Positions 12,873 to 23,526 of a stretch of 64,000 bases of DNA are shown one piece after another. The notes below the pieces were generated by a model. The model was not told the origin of the DNA and ran no database searches. It worked only from the letters and a program-made list of their open reading frames with translations. The DNA lies in the NCBI GenBank assembly GCA_950106755.1, contig OX467082.1, positions 6,882,001-6,946,000 on the forward strand, written 5' to 3'. Numbering within the stretch: position 1 is the stretch's first letter; the number at the start of each line of letters is the position of its first letter. A program made the position numbers and the translations under genes. The stretch comes from Climacium dendroides. Lineage: Eukaryota > Streptophyta > Bryopsida > Hypnales > Climaciaceae.

Positions 12873-13675
12873 ACCAAAGTCACAATATTTCAAATTAATA
12901 CACATGAAAATATTAATGTATTGCATTGATTTCCACATAAAATTGTAGTGACACTAATTTTGTACCCTCACTAATGGAATAAAACAATGTAAGCATACAA
13001 ATTATTTTCACACATGTTTGTTTCTATGCACATGTGAAATCTCCACGTCATGTACTAAATTGATGATGAGACACTGGCATTCAATTGGTATAGGATTATA
13101 GGATTAGGATTTCGGTTCCAACGCATATAGTTTCAAATCTACCTTGCCACAACTTTCAAATGCATCAGAGGCAGATGAGCAACAAAGTAAGAATTTCAAG
13201 ACTCCATGGCCTTGAATCCATGTAAAAAACACATTATAAGCAGAAATGTTCGAGCAATTTACAGGCCATGGTGGCATGTATGGTTTCAAGAGGCAGTACA
13301 CTGTAATTGTGCTGCATTAAACCAATCATATTTCTACTTCTAGATACAGTATCTGCACACTTCCAGAACCTCCAATTATCAAGCAATTATTAAGAAAGTC
13401 AACTTGAGATGCTTAAATCTAGAGTGAACACCAGGAGGCAATCTGAGTTAAAATGCAAGTACATACAAGTAAATATAAGAGCAGAGCTTCCATAAATTGG
13501 GAAATGTCCAAAAGACTGTCTTGCAACGAATCATAGCCTCCTCGGTGTTACACAATTCAGCCTCAGGTTACCCAAAGAAGAGCTCCAAAAAATCACAATC
13601 ACTATTAAGTATCCAATCTAAAAAATCAACGTCTGGTTAAACCACCCGCTGTGAAAGAACAAATCAATCTGTCAA

Positions 13676-16600
13676 TTATACAACAAAAATGTTTGAAGAA
13701 GCTTTGAACTTTCGCTTCTGCTTCGGACTTGCTTCGCGAACAATAGCGTAGGTATCATCTTCTTCACATGTGAGCCAACTGGCGGCTTCAGGGTTTTTCA
13801 GCAGCAATTTGGAGGCCAGGTAACCAGCAATTGACCACGTTTGATAAAGACGTGCCTGCTTTCCAATAAAGCGGCCTTTTTTCGTGTCGTAGTATTCAGG
13901 CCATCTGTCTCGTGATAGACGTTTCTCTCCAATTTCGACGGCTCTCTGTGCAAGGTCGGGACGGTTCATCTTAATACAAGCCACCGTGAACTGCCACAGC
14001 AGAGTTGGCCATGAGCCTCCATTGTGGTAAGACCAAGCTCTGCACAGAAATAACAAGGAGATCAGGATTGGTTACCACTGCTCTGCATACAGATTTGACA
14101 AATCGAAATTTTGAAAAAACGATTTGAATAATAAAAAATTAATCAATAAGTACTAAAACTAAAAACAAGAACTTGAACTTGGAAGCTAACAGGGACTTCA
14201 AAGCATACTTTTATTGTTCAAAACGGCGGGGTATGACTTCTTCTTTCTACTGGTACATTGTGTTATGTTGTTCCTTCAAGCTTCCTCAATGATATGTCAA
14301 CTCCTATAGATATGGAAGTAGCTATAGTTAGGCACCATAGGAGTTAGCTTCCATATCTATAAGATTTGAAATGAATAATTTAGAGAGTTTCAAGGTAGCA
14401 AATGCACCAATAGAAAGAATAAATCGAACCTTCAGTTTTTAAGTGACAGAAATATGTTTGTAAGTTACTATAATTGACCTTTCGCTTCCAAAGCAGACAG
14501 TCAATCAGACCTTGAGGATTAAGTAGGTAGTGCTTGCACAAACACGAGTGAAGAGGGACAACAGAAAGAAAGAAGGGCTACTCACGTATTCTTTGGGTCA
14601 GCACCAGTGATGATGCGCCATTCATCTTCTGAAAGTGCTGGATAACAAATCTTCATCGGCATGGTCGCTACGAGGTCTTCCCACTTGGCCTCCACGAGCT
14701 TCAAGATATTTTCAGATTGTTTCTGGGTAGCCAAGCCGCTACAAATGGACCACATGTTACCCAGAGTGAACCACCGGAAGTCCATATGTGCAGGTTGCAG
14801 ATTTCCAATGAAATAGCCTCCGCTCTCGGGCATCCAGTCGAGCAACCACTGAGACACCTGGTCTGGGTAGATGTTGAACTTATTCACAGCTTCAATGGAA
14901 TATTCCTCCGTCTTGTACCGGTAGATCTCATTCAACTTGAGGATGTCCAACCAATAGTACTCTTGAATGTGGAAAGACAACGCCGCCAGCCTCGAGTTTA
15001 TTTGCCGGATCAGATCTTGAGCCCCATCCCCTGGCAAGAGAATCTCCCGAGCACATCGCAACGCTTGATAAAAAAGGGCCTGCACAGTGTGGCAAATTGA
15101 AATTTCATAAGGCCACAATTTAAGTGTATCCACCAGTGGGCAGCACTTTTCTGTCTACTTCGTGTGGTTTCCAACGAAGGTGGGCACCCTATCTGTCATT
15201 TAAGCATAAGCGTACATAGATTTGTAATCAAGCCAATAGATTCAAATCAAGTGCGTGAAAGATGATAATCGAACTAAGAAAATAGTTCAAAATAAAGTAT
15301 AGTCTTCTACACTACTATCCCCAACCACGGAGTAGGGCAAACGAAAATAACAAAACAGCAGCCGGTCCAAGGAAACAAAGACAAGAACATATGAAAGAAA
15401 AAGAACTAGATACAGAGTGCATCGATGTTTGGTAAACGGGATGATGATCACACATATCCAATAGCTGCGAGTTTTGTAGTTTGTGAACAAACCTGCATTT
15501 CAAGAGGATGTCCATGAATCCCCATGCGACGATCGATCATACAAGAGCCATCAGTCACCAGAAGAGTGGGAAACATGTCAAAACCATCCGCTAGACAGAC
15601 CTTCAGTATCATCTTTATGCCTGTCTGTACATCCACTCTTTCCTCCACAGATTTGTCCCCTGTGCACTTGCCATATGCCCGCAATAGAATGATCCACCAA
15701 AGACCTGTCCCAATCATAGCTTGAGTAAGCGACTTACAAACATTGCCAAGCAATTGCAAAATGAAGGTTCAAAAGAATCAAACATTTGCTTCCAACATTG
15801 CCAATTTGGGAGGGTCTTGGCAATTCCCTCCAAGGTACCAACTCTTGATTCTGGTTTTCCAAGTGAAAAAACTTCAATAAACAAAGACTTGGAGAAAAGC
15901 AGTGAAAAGACTTCAAGAAGAGAGATCAAGAGAGGCTGTGTAGAAAACTGAGTAGATAATGTGGACAATCAGAATAAAAATCGAGATTGAACCCCTAAAA
16001 ATTTGTCAACGACAAAACTAAGGTCCAAGAACCTGTCAACAATTTAGTCTGAAGCACGCAAAAGTACCCGAATCAACTGGAGCAACGCGACCAATGGCTG
16101 CCTCCCCAAAATCTGGGTCCAAAATCTCTTCAGTGCCATTATCTTCGATGCCATCAATATAGACTGTCCGGACCTTAAAACTTGCTGGCATCAACCCCTG
16201 CCCCGGACTGTAGCAATCCACTGTCTTCTCCCAGCTCTATAAAACAAACACATATTACCACACTGAAAATCAGCAAAATAAACCACGTAGCTGATGCAAA
16301 CTTCTAGAGCAATTACTTATGAACAGGTGAGGCCCCGCAACGTTAGTTCGTTAACTGAAATGTTAAAAGTCCACTCGCTAGTTGGAAGTTAGCTAACCTA
16401 TAGGAGTCCATAGTTGAAAGCCTAATACCTCCCCATTAATTACCATCCAAGTTAGCTACACGCTCCTACTTGGTTGGTGCCGGAGGACTTAACTTCAAAC
16501 CAATGTTATAATTTACTAATCCCAACTTTAGGAGTTAGCAGGTGGAAATGAATGTAAATTCATTGCAGGTTAGTCAGTGGGCATTAGCACCAATTTGCTA

Positions 16601-18018
16601 ACTTGGACACAACTTGACCAATGGACACAAATCTGGACAGATTCCAGTTAGCAAATTGGTGCCACTTAGTTGGTGTTTAACCTAATCAAAATCTCAAAAA
16701 AAACTACACAATTATACTATATTAACCCTGAAAAAACAAAAGTGACCAATTCATTTGATCGTATCGTGAAAACCATAATTCAGATTGAGACAAATTTCTT
16801 GTCACCAAAATCAGTAAAGAAATCAAATGAGTTGGCCCAAAAGTAAACAAATTTCAACGAAAGAAAGTTCCCAATAACCACCTTAAAACTGCCCCACAAA
16901 ACATAGGGTCTGGACTGCTTGCTCCTGTAGGGATTAACCTCTCTAAGGACCAAGAATTCATGGTCATATTGTAACAATGACAGAGTTCGGCTGAAGCAGG
17001 GTTTTAAATCACCAGCATCAGTGAACATCATTGCATGCGTTACTCAAAAACTAAACAAAAATTGAACACAAGACAGACCCCACAAGACCTACTCAAAACT
17101 GCTATACAAAACTGCTACTCCCTCCGTCCCGAAATAAGAAATAAGTGTCCGCATTGGAAACTCGTGATTCTTTCAGAATTCTTGAGTAGGTTGCACAGAG
17201 GCTTTCTTGGGTCCGATTTTTACTTAGGTTGCAATGGACACATACAATGTTCTTCATTCTATGATGTAAAACTTGGACCCTTCTGAATTATGAATTTTAC
17301 AAAATGATCAATGAATTTGGTCAATAAAGAAAACATGAGGTTCCAACATTGCGGACACTTACTTCGCAACGGAGGGAGTATAAGAAACAGAAAATTAGGC
17401 CAAAATATGAATTAAAGAAGAGACAGCAAGCAGTACCTGGAGCTGCAACGTATGCAGCAGGAAATTCCGCACAATCTCCGTCTCGCCCTTGAGCAAAAAC
17501 GCAACAGCAGACGGAATAAAATCCCTGATAAACACTTGATCGTAGTTCAAAGGATGCGGATCCGTCGGATCGTTAGCCGCGATGGTGCCCACCGGCTCCC
17601 CACAATAGGTCACCACGGCATCCCGCAACAAGTCCCACGCTTCTTTCTCAAGAGCACTTTCCACCGCCACCGCCGCACCATTCCCATTCTCTACGACACC
17701 CTCTGTTGGAAAATCTACAAAATTTCTTCCATTGGAGAATCTGTAATCCCTATCAGCGACCTCATTTGGAATGCTTCCGTTCTGTTCCAACACACTTTCT
17801 TGTTCGCACTTGATACTAAACGCGTGGCCATGGAAACGCTGTCCCTGCGAGGTTTTGGGACGCAGTTTCAAACGTAAGGAGACTCTGCGAAGACTTGCGC
17901 TTGGGGAGACACGAATCAGGTTGGCATTAGGGTTACGGGATGAGGGAGTACATTGGTGCCGGCAGCTTGTGTGAGCGACCGGTGTAATGTCAACCGGATG
18001 AAGTAACGTTGAACTCAT
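13676..18018 (-). CDS. alkaline/neutral invertase (GH100), organelle-targeted type
   Basis: Splits sucrose into glucose and fructose at neutral to alkaline pH. Five exons: 17437-18018 (ATG at 18018), 16068-16236, 15493-15704, 14586-15079, 13676-14039. The total of 1821 nt encodes 606 aa, the usual length for the long, organelle-targeted clade, and every junction keeps phase. The first 100 or so residues are Ser/Arg-rich and non-conserved, consistent with a plastid or mitochondrial transit peptide. GH100 landmarks in order: [19 protein letters not shown] (about residues 158-167), [90 protein letters not shown]. No stop codon or frameshift is seen. Intron 1 carries a Stowaway MITE. Plastid versus mitochondrial destination cannot be settled from the sequence. 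Confidence 0.95.
14305..14361. repeat. stem-loop in the last invertase intron
   Basis: TATAGATATGGAAG at 14305-14318 is the perfect reverse complement of 14348-14361, with a 29-nt spacer. It lies in the intron between exons 4 and 5 and may be a small fold-back element. Confidence 0.55.
16587..16662. repeat. 17-bp perfect inverted repeat in invertase intron 1
   Basis: GCACCAATTTGCTAACT (16587-16603) is the exact reverse complement of 16646-16662, with 42 nt between. The neighbouring 16330-16680 interval is rich in GTTAG/CTAAC words, so this may be one end structure of a decayed larger element. Confidence 0.55.
17116..17380. mobile_element. Stowaway MITE (Tc1/mariner superfamily) in invertase intron 1
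   Basis: The left end TA-CTCCCTCCGTCCC and the right end GGAGGGAG-TA are the hallmark Stowaway termini, with the TA target duplication. The inverted repeat continues inward on both sides (AAATAAGTGTCCGCA against GCGGACACTTACTT). The left arm carries a small duplication of AAATAAG. The 265-bp interior has no coding sequence, as expected for a non-autonomous element. It sits between invertase exons 1 and 2, about 57 bp from the exon 1 donor. Confidence 0.9.
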
Positions 18019-21000
18019 ATCATACGGCTTTGGTGCAATTCGAAACTAAAATTCAAGTTCCAATGTTGAACATACAATGTGCTCCAACACCAAACCCTAA
18101 TACTCCCAGATCTAATGTTCACGCCTTCTTCAACTGCAACCAGCACCAACAAGCGTAATAGTTCACGAATCGGAGGAGAACTAACACCTTGAGATGGCAA
18201 ATGAGGCAGAAATTTTGCACGAAATGGCAAATCGGAAGGAAACCCAATCTCAAAATTCGCAGGAAATTTGGCTCCGATCGCAGAGAGTGGACGAAAAAAA
18301 CAGGTGAATCTCGAAATTTCAAGTGGGAATGGCGATGGTGATGATGCTGCAGAAACCCCAGTTGACAAAAAATTGGTGAGCACATGAGCAAGTGAGTTTC
18401 GTGGGCTAGTGTGTTCTGGCCTCCGGATTTTGACCAGCCGCCATTAGACGAGGAAACGTAGATCTCATGGGACGTGGCCAACTGACGTTCACATTGAATG
18501 TACTTTCGAACACGAAGATGCTTTCGGTCTTGGAAATTCCGCTAAACTTTTCGAGAAACTTTTGGAAAACTTTTTGCAAGATGGGATAAGGGTTTGAAGA
18601 GGTGATATGTTTGTCCTTTCAAGGTTAATCATAGAAGACCATTGGAGATACTTAATGTTTAGTGGTCAGAGCATCTTTTTATGTAGAAGAAAAGTGCAGA
18701 TGTTTACTTTTAGAAATCTGTGCAAAAAGGGAAGGTCTTATACAATAGTTTGACCTACAATGAATGTTCTTGGATTCTGTAAAGTAAATTATTTACACAA
18801 TACCTTATTAGAAAAGATTTGAGGTCAAAGGAGGGCCATTTCAAGCTTGTTCTCCAAGTTGTGAACTAGTAAAAAAATAATTTTAATTTTAATTTTAAAG
18901 ATATTTAAAAATATTAATTGATTAATATTATTTGACATGGTATGGTCAAAGCAAAGGCAAATTACTGATTTGACAAAGTTTCCATAGTTCCCTATAGTCT
19001 AGGAACCCCCAAGAACTTGCGGTCTTCTTTTGGCCTAAAAAATCTTCTAATAAAAAGACTAATTTCTACCCATCTTTGGGGGGTAATTCCTAAAAGACCA
19101 TCTTCATTGTTATGTCGTCAAAATTTATTTGCAAGATCAATTTAGACTTGTGAATCATATTTGAATTTCTATGTAATACTTTTGTAACATGAGATTGTGT
19201 TGTCTATCAATGTGGTAACTCTCTATAAATTCCACAATAAATTATAGGTAGTTGTTGTAATTTTACAACTAATAAATATAAATATAAAATATAACAAAAA
19301 AATATTCAATTAATTTGAAATTTTTCCAAGAAATAAATGTAGCCATGAAAAATAGTGTAAAATTATTTCAACTAATTGTTTTTTCTTACATCCAAAACAC
19401 ACTTAGTTAATTCAAATCACTACTATCATTATTAGATCTTGACATCTTGTTAGAGATTGAAAAAGAATTATAGATTTTTTAACATGTGTTCTTTGGACAA
19501 TATATAAATTTTTCCTAAAGAGAACCAAACAAAAAGGGAATTCTCAACTTTTTAAGCAAAATTAAGAATGAATTGAAAGAAATCTAGGTATGAGATATTT
19601 ATTTTTCAAGTTTTTATATTCTTTCCATTCCTATGTGAACAAATTCAAAACATTGCATAAAATCATGAAGCACCAAGCGACCAAGCTAGTCACATTAATA
19701 AGTACTCTATAATAAACAAAATCTGATTTTTCAACATACTTGAATGAACTTCATTTGTTTTGTGTAACTCTTGTATGAAATTCTTGAAAAGACTCATAAT
19801 CCACTACTATAAATGTAGGACAAGGTTCAAACTTCTTTGTTGAATATTTAATTTTTTCCAAATATAAAGTTTAGTGGGTGTTTGAAACATAATTTTTTAC
19901 CAATATTCTTTTTTTACTTTGTGATTTTTTGTTTTTTGGGGAAAAAAACTTTTTCATCTATTTTTAAAATTATTTTTAGCTCAACCTACCATGTAACTAT
20001 GGTATATGTATCATTGTCATAAATAGGACATTTTTCCTAGTACAAAGTATATGAATAGATCAATGTTCAATAAGAAGAATCGGTATATGAAAGGGGATCA
20101 TGTCTTGAATAGTTTCGATACCCTCCACCTTAGTTCATGAGACAACAAGGTCTTTAATAACTTGAGTAGAATTCAACCAATGAGAGTGACATGCACTATA
20201 GACATCAACACCATCCCAAGGGCCCCTATATACAACCAGGGACAAAAGGATCCATTTCTCATTAAGATGTTTCTTCTTATAGTCAATACTTTACCAAATT
20301 TTACAATTAACTACATATTCTGAAAGCAATGAAAAATAAACAAAAGGTATTAGATTTAAAGTGTATCAAACAAAAATAAATAAATAGTAAAATTAAAAAT
20401 TTAGAAATAATAAATTAAAATTACAATTAAAAATCTTCACGAGTTATTTTCAATCCACCACCAATCTACCACCAATTTAATTTCTAAGTCCTAAAAGTCC
20501 CCTCAAGGAACTCTTGGGACTTTGGACAAGTACCTATGATTTCAATTTTTGGCAAGAGTTTTTGAAACTTTTTTCAAGATAGGAAAATTGATTAACTTTT
20601 TTTAAGTATAATTTTAAGTTCAATTGGTGCCCAAAAAAAATTATGCCACAATAAATCTCAAATAGGCAAAGACATGCAACAAAAACTAAATTGAAAAATT
20701 GAGATATATATATTTATTAATTTTATTTCTTATTAATTATTATTTTTTTCTATTTACAAAGATTTGATTCATTCCATTTGGATAAGTGATGTGAAAGTTA
20801 TCGAGTTTCTTGTTTTGTTTTTGAGAAAATAGTGTATTGGATTTGTTCATTTAAAAAAAAAAAAGGAGTTGTGCATGGTTTAGTTCCAGTTTTAGTTTGC
20901 TTTCTAGAATAGTCTCATTGTTGGAATTAGAGTGTGTTTCAATTCCATCTTAGAGTTATCAACAATTTAGTTTTTCCTTCTATCTTGTACTACTTTGATT

Positions 21001-21880
21001 TAATAGTTTCTTAATAAGAAATGAAAATCATAAAAGGGGGGGGGGGATTTTTTCAAACTCTCAACTTAATTCTTCAACATAAATGAATTTAAATTCATAG
21101 TCTACAAGACGAAAAAATTTAAATTAAGAGAATTTAAAGCCTTATAATTTAATCAAACTAGGAGCAAAAAAACTTGTTTTCTTCACTTTAAATGCTTATA
21201 CCTTGTGATCAATATGAATAAAGATTTTGAAATTTCTTTGAAACATTTTCATACTTAGACTAGTGCAAGATCCTAAAATTCAATATGCAAAAAAAAGATG
21301 TTTAAAATTTTGGTTGTTTGCATTGAAAATGGTAATTTTGAGAGTTTTTCAACAAAAAAAATTGGCCTTGGGGCTTTAGGAATTAATACTAATTCATTTT
21401 GAATTTCTAAAAGACATGCACTTGATTTGAGGTACTTTCTCTATCTAAGAAGCAAGCTATAGCCAAAGCAATATTGTTGGATATTGATGACCATGGCACA
21501 TTTCTTGAAAATTATAGGTAGAAAATTGTACTTCAGTTGGCATGGAATAGAAGAATAGTAGGACCATGACCTACACTTTAAAATTTAATATATTTTTTTC
21601 CCTTTCTTAGCTTTCAAAATGTGTAGTTAGTTTTAAATTTGGTTGGAAATTGAATCTATGAGAAGTGAAGAATGGACTTTTTTGTCCACATCTTTATCAA
21701 TGTACAATTCTTTTAAGAAATGAATTCCCCTCTAGCTTCGGCAATGTTGCCTAATGTATACATTATCTATGGTAGAATTTTTTACATAAATAGATAAATC
21801 TACACATGTAGAAGCATTTTTCTAGCAATATACAAAACTTTTGCAATCATTTATAGCATGAAAGTTGAATTAATCAACTA
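18019..21880. other. intergenic, AT-rich, invertase promoter side then decayed repeats
   Basis: About 18019-18480 is the presumed 5' leader and promoter of the invertase. From about 18500 on the sequence is strongly AT-rich with long A and T runs, including a G9 run near 21043, and no ORF of interest. The stretch 20880-21310 belongs to a repeat family seen twice more in the window. Confidence 0.5.
20880..21310 (+). repeat. AT-rich dispersed repeat, copy 1 of 3
   Basis: Begins near CAATTCCATCTTAGAGTTA and passes through TTTAAAGCC, TTCTTCACTTTAAA and a GTGCAAGATCCTA phrase. The same order of phrases occurs at about 36560-37000 in direct orientation and about 32140-32560 in reverse. The copies are clearly diverged. 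No ends or coding capacity could be defined, so the class is unknown. Confidence 0.6.
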
Positions 21881-22800
21881 CTAGTACCACCTTGTGCTAC
21901 CTTCATTGGCATCAATTACAACTTGCATACATTGTGACATGCTTGCAACTAACTTGCACAACATCTCCATTGGAATGCTTTCCTAAGTTGCATTATAGCA
22001 TTCTACATTTGATCCTTATTTTTTGGTCTATTCATCTTCTACCCCTATCTTTGCAAATCATCTGAAGATTTTCCAAAGGTTTGAAGTCAAGAGAATTTGA
22101 AGGCCAAGACGCAAAGTGAGCATCTTTAATCTAATATCTTTGATGCAAGTTTTTTTCACATTGGTAGTGTGTGTTAATGCACCATTCAACAAAAATACCA
22201 ATTACTTATAATTGACATAGTGGTAGAAGTAAGACAAGCTCACACACAATGTCTACAATGTCCATGGCAATGCATTGTTTCAAAGCAAATAACCAACTTG
22301 CTAGTTGCAATAAAAGCACCTCATACCATAATTGACATCTTGCCATACTCAACTATTGGTGCTAAACCGAGTGCTAAACATTATCAATCAAATTTCTTAG
22401 AAGTAGTCCGCCATAATCAAGTTTGATGTGAATACTAACCAATTTCAAATGACAACTCATCATTCCAAATAACCAACCTTTGTTGTCATGCAATCCAATT
22501 CTTATGCTCTTGTATAAAGGCTAACCCCTATTCTTTATGTCATTTGTTCAATAAAGATTTTGCTTTGCAAAATCCAAGGTCATGCACTTCCTTCCATTCA
22601 ATATTTGTACTCATTAAAATTGACAAGTTGTCAAATTTGACAAAGGACAGTTCTTAAAAATCTCATGTTTAAGATTCAATTGATCACGCTCTTGCACCTT
22701 CCATGAACATCTTGATTTTTTTAAAATCTAAATTGAGACTTCCTCTCAATATCTCTTCATGACTAATGAAGTGGTCTTCTTTGATCTACCAACTACATTC
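21881..22800 (-). pseudogene. decayed Tc1-like transposase (Tc1/mariner superfamily)
   Basis: Reading the - strand with frame changes gives, in order, pieces that match a Tc1-type transposase: GRSKKTT; LDFAKQNL; EHKNWIA...VIWNDELSFEI; APIVEYGKMSIMV; FLLNGALTHTTNVKK; FASWPSNSLDFKPLENLQ; and the C-terminal ESIPMEMLCKLVASMSQ, VVIDANEGSTRWY with a stop at 21881. The WPSNSLDFKPLENLQ piece corresponds to the superfamily motif with DLNPIENLW at its core, which carries the third acidic catalytic residue. Several stops and frameshifts show it is dead. The DLNPIENLW-like form points to Tc1-like rather than the D39D mariner lineage usual in flowering plants. Terminal inverted repeats were not located. 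Confidence 0.78.
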
Positions 22801-23526
22801 AAAATTTAGCTCAAAGATGATCAAGACATGCTCATTCCTACACCACCAGCCTCCTCTTCTAATGTTAAGAAGTAATCTACCATGGGGCTACTCAAGATCA
22901 CTAATAATCACACTACCATATGACTCATACAATGATTCTATAAGTTAACATATCAACATCACAAAATGATCATTGAAATTTGTGGGAAAAACAAGTAGGT
23001 ACAATAAGTGCAACCATTTGAACTCAAAAATCAATACCACTCCTCATCTTCATCATATTGCAATCAAAATTCAGTGAGTTGTATACTCACAAAGCTTCCC
23101 ATTCACAAGTCATCGCTTCAGTGATCCACAAACTTCGCTGACCACCAGCTGCTTTGTGTTCCTATTCTTAAAGCTGGTGACTCATCAATGAATTCCAAAA
23201 TATCTGGACATTTAAATTCCAGATTACGGAGTACCATGTATGAATCCGACGGCTGCCTAATTTGAGTTACAAGGTTAATCATCATCTTCACATACATGAG
23301 TGACGCCTGGGTTACCTTACTTTCTGGAGGGCAATGTACAGTACAGTACAGTACAAAATTGAACCAATGTTTCTCCTAATCTTTGTAAGTCAATACTCTA
23401 CAATGACCAGCATGTGTTGCTTACAGTGCTGCAAAAAGGACCAAAAAAAATCCATAAATGAACGATTCCCTACCACCGCAATCTCTTCGTCGTTTTAATG
23501 AGAGCTCCCCAGCAAGCTTTGCACAC
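22801..23526. other. intergenic, 3' flank of the WSD-like gene
   Basis: AT-rich with no supported ORF. It separates the Tc1 remnant from the stop codon of the acyltransferase gene. About 23150-23526 is less AT-rich and probably contains that gene's 3' UTR; a GTACA-rich run (three tandem CAGTA units) lies near 23338. Confidence 0.4.

Larger units (their letters stand above)
10481..13675. other. intergenic, repeat-rich, no gene supported
   Basis: The first few hundred bases are the promoter side of the - strand gene starting at 10480; a + strand ORF across its first exon (about 10349-10801) is taken as a shadow. After that comes AT-rich sequence with a terminal-inverted-repeat element (10893-11235), a segment related to other repeats of this window (about 11790-11915) and a short inverted repeat (12798-12872). 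The last part (about 13300-13675) is probably 3' UTR of the invertase. Confidence 0.5.

Noticed and set aside
14717..15100. 127-codon + strand frame
   Set aside because: Antisense shadow of invertase exon 4.
17452..17974. + strand frames of 141 and 67 codons
   Set aside because: Antisense shadows of invertase exon 1.
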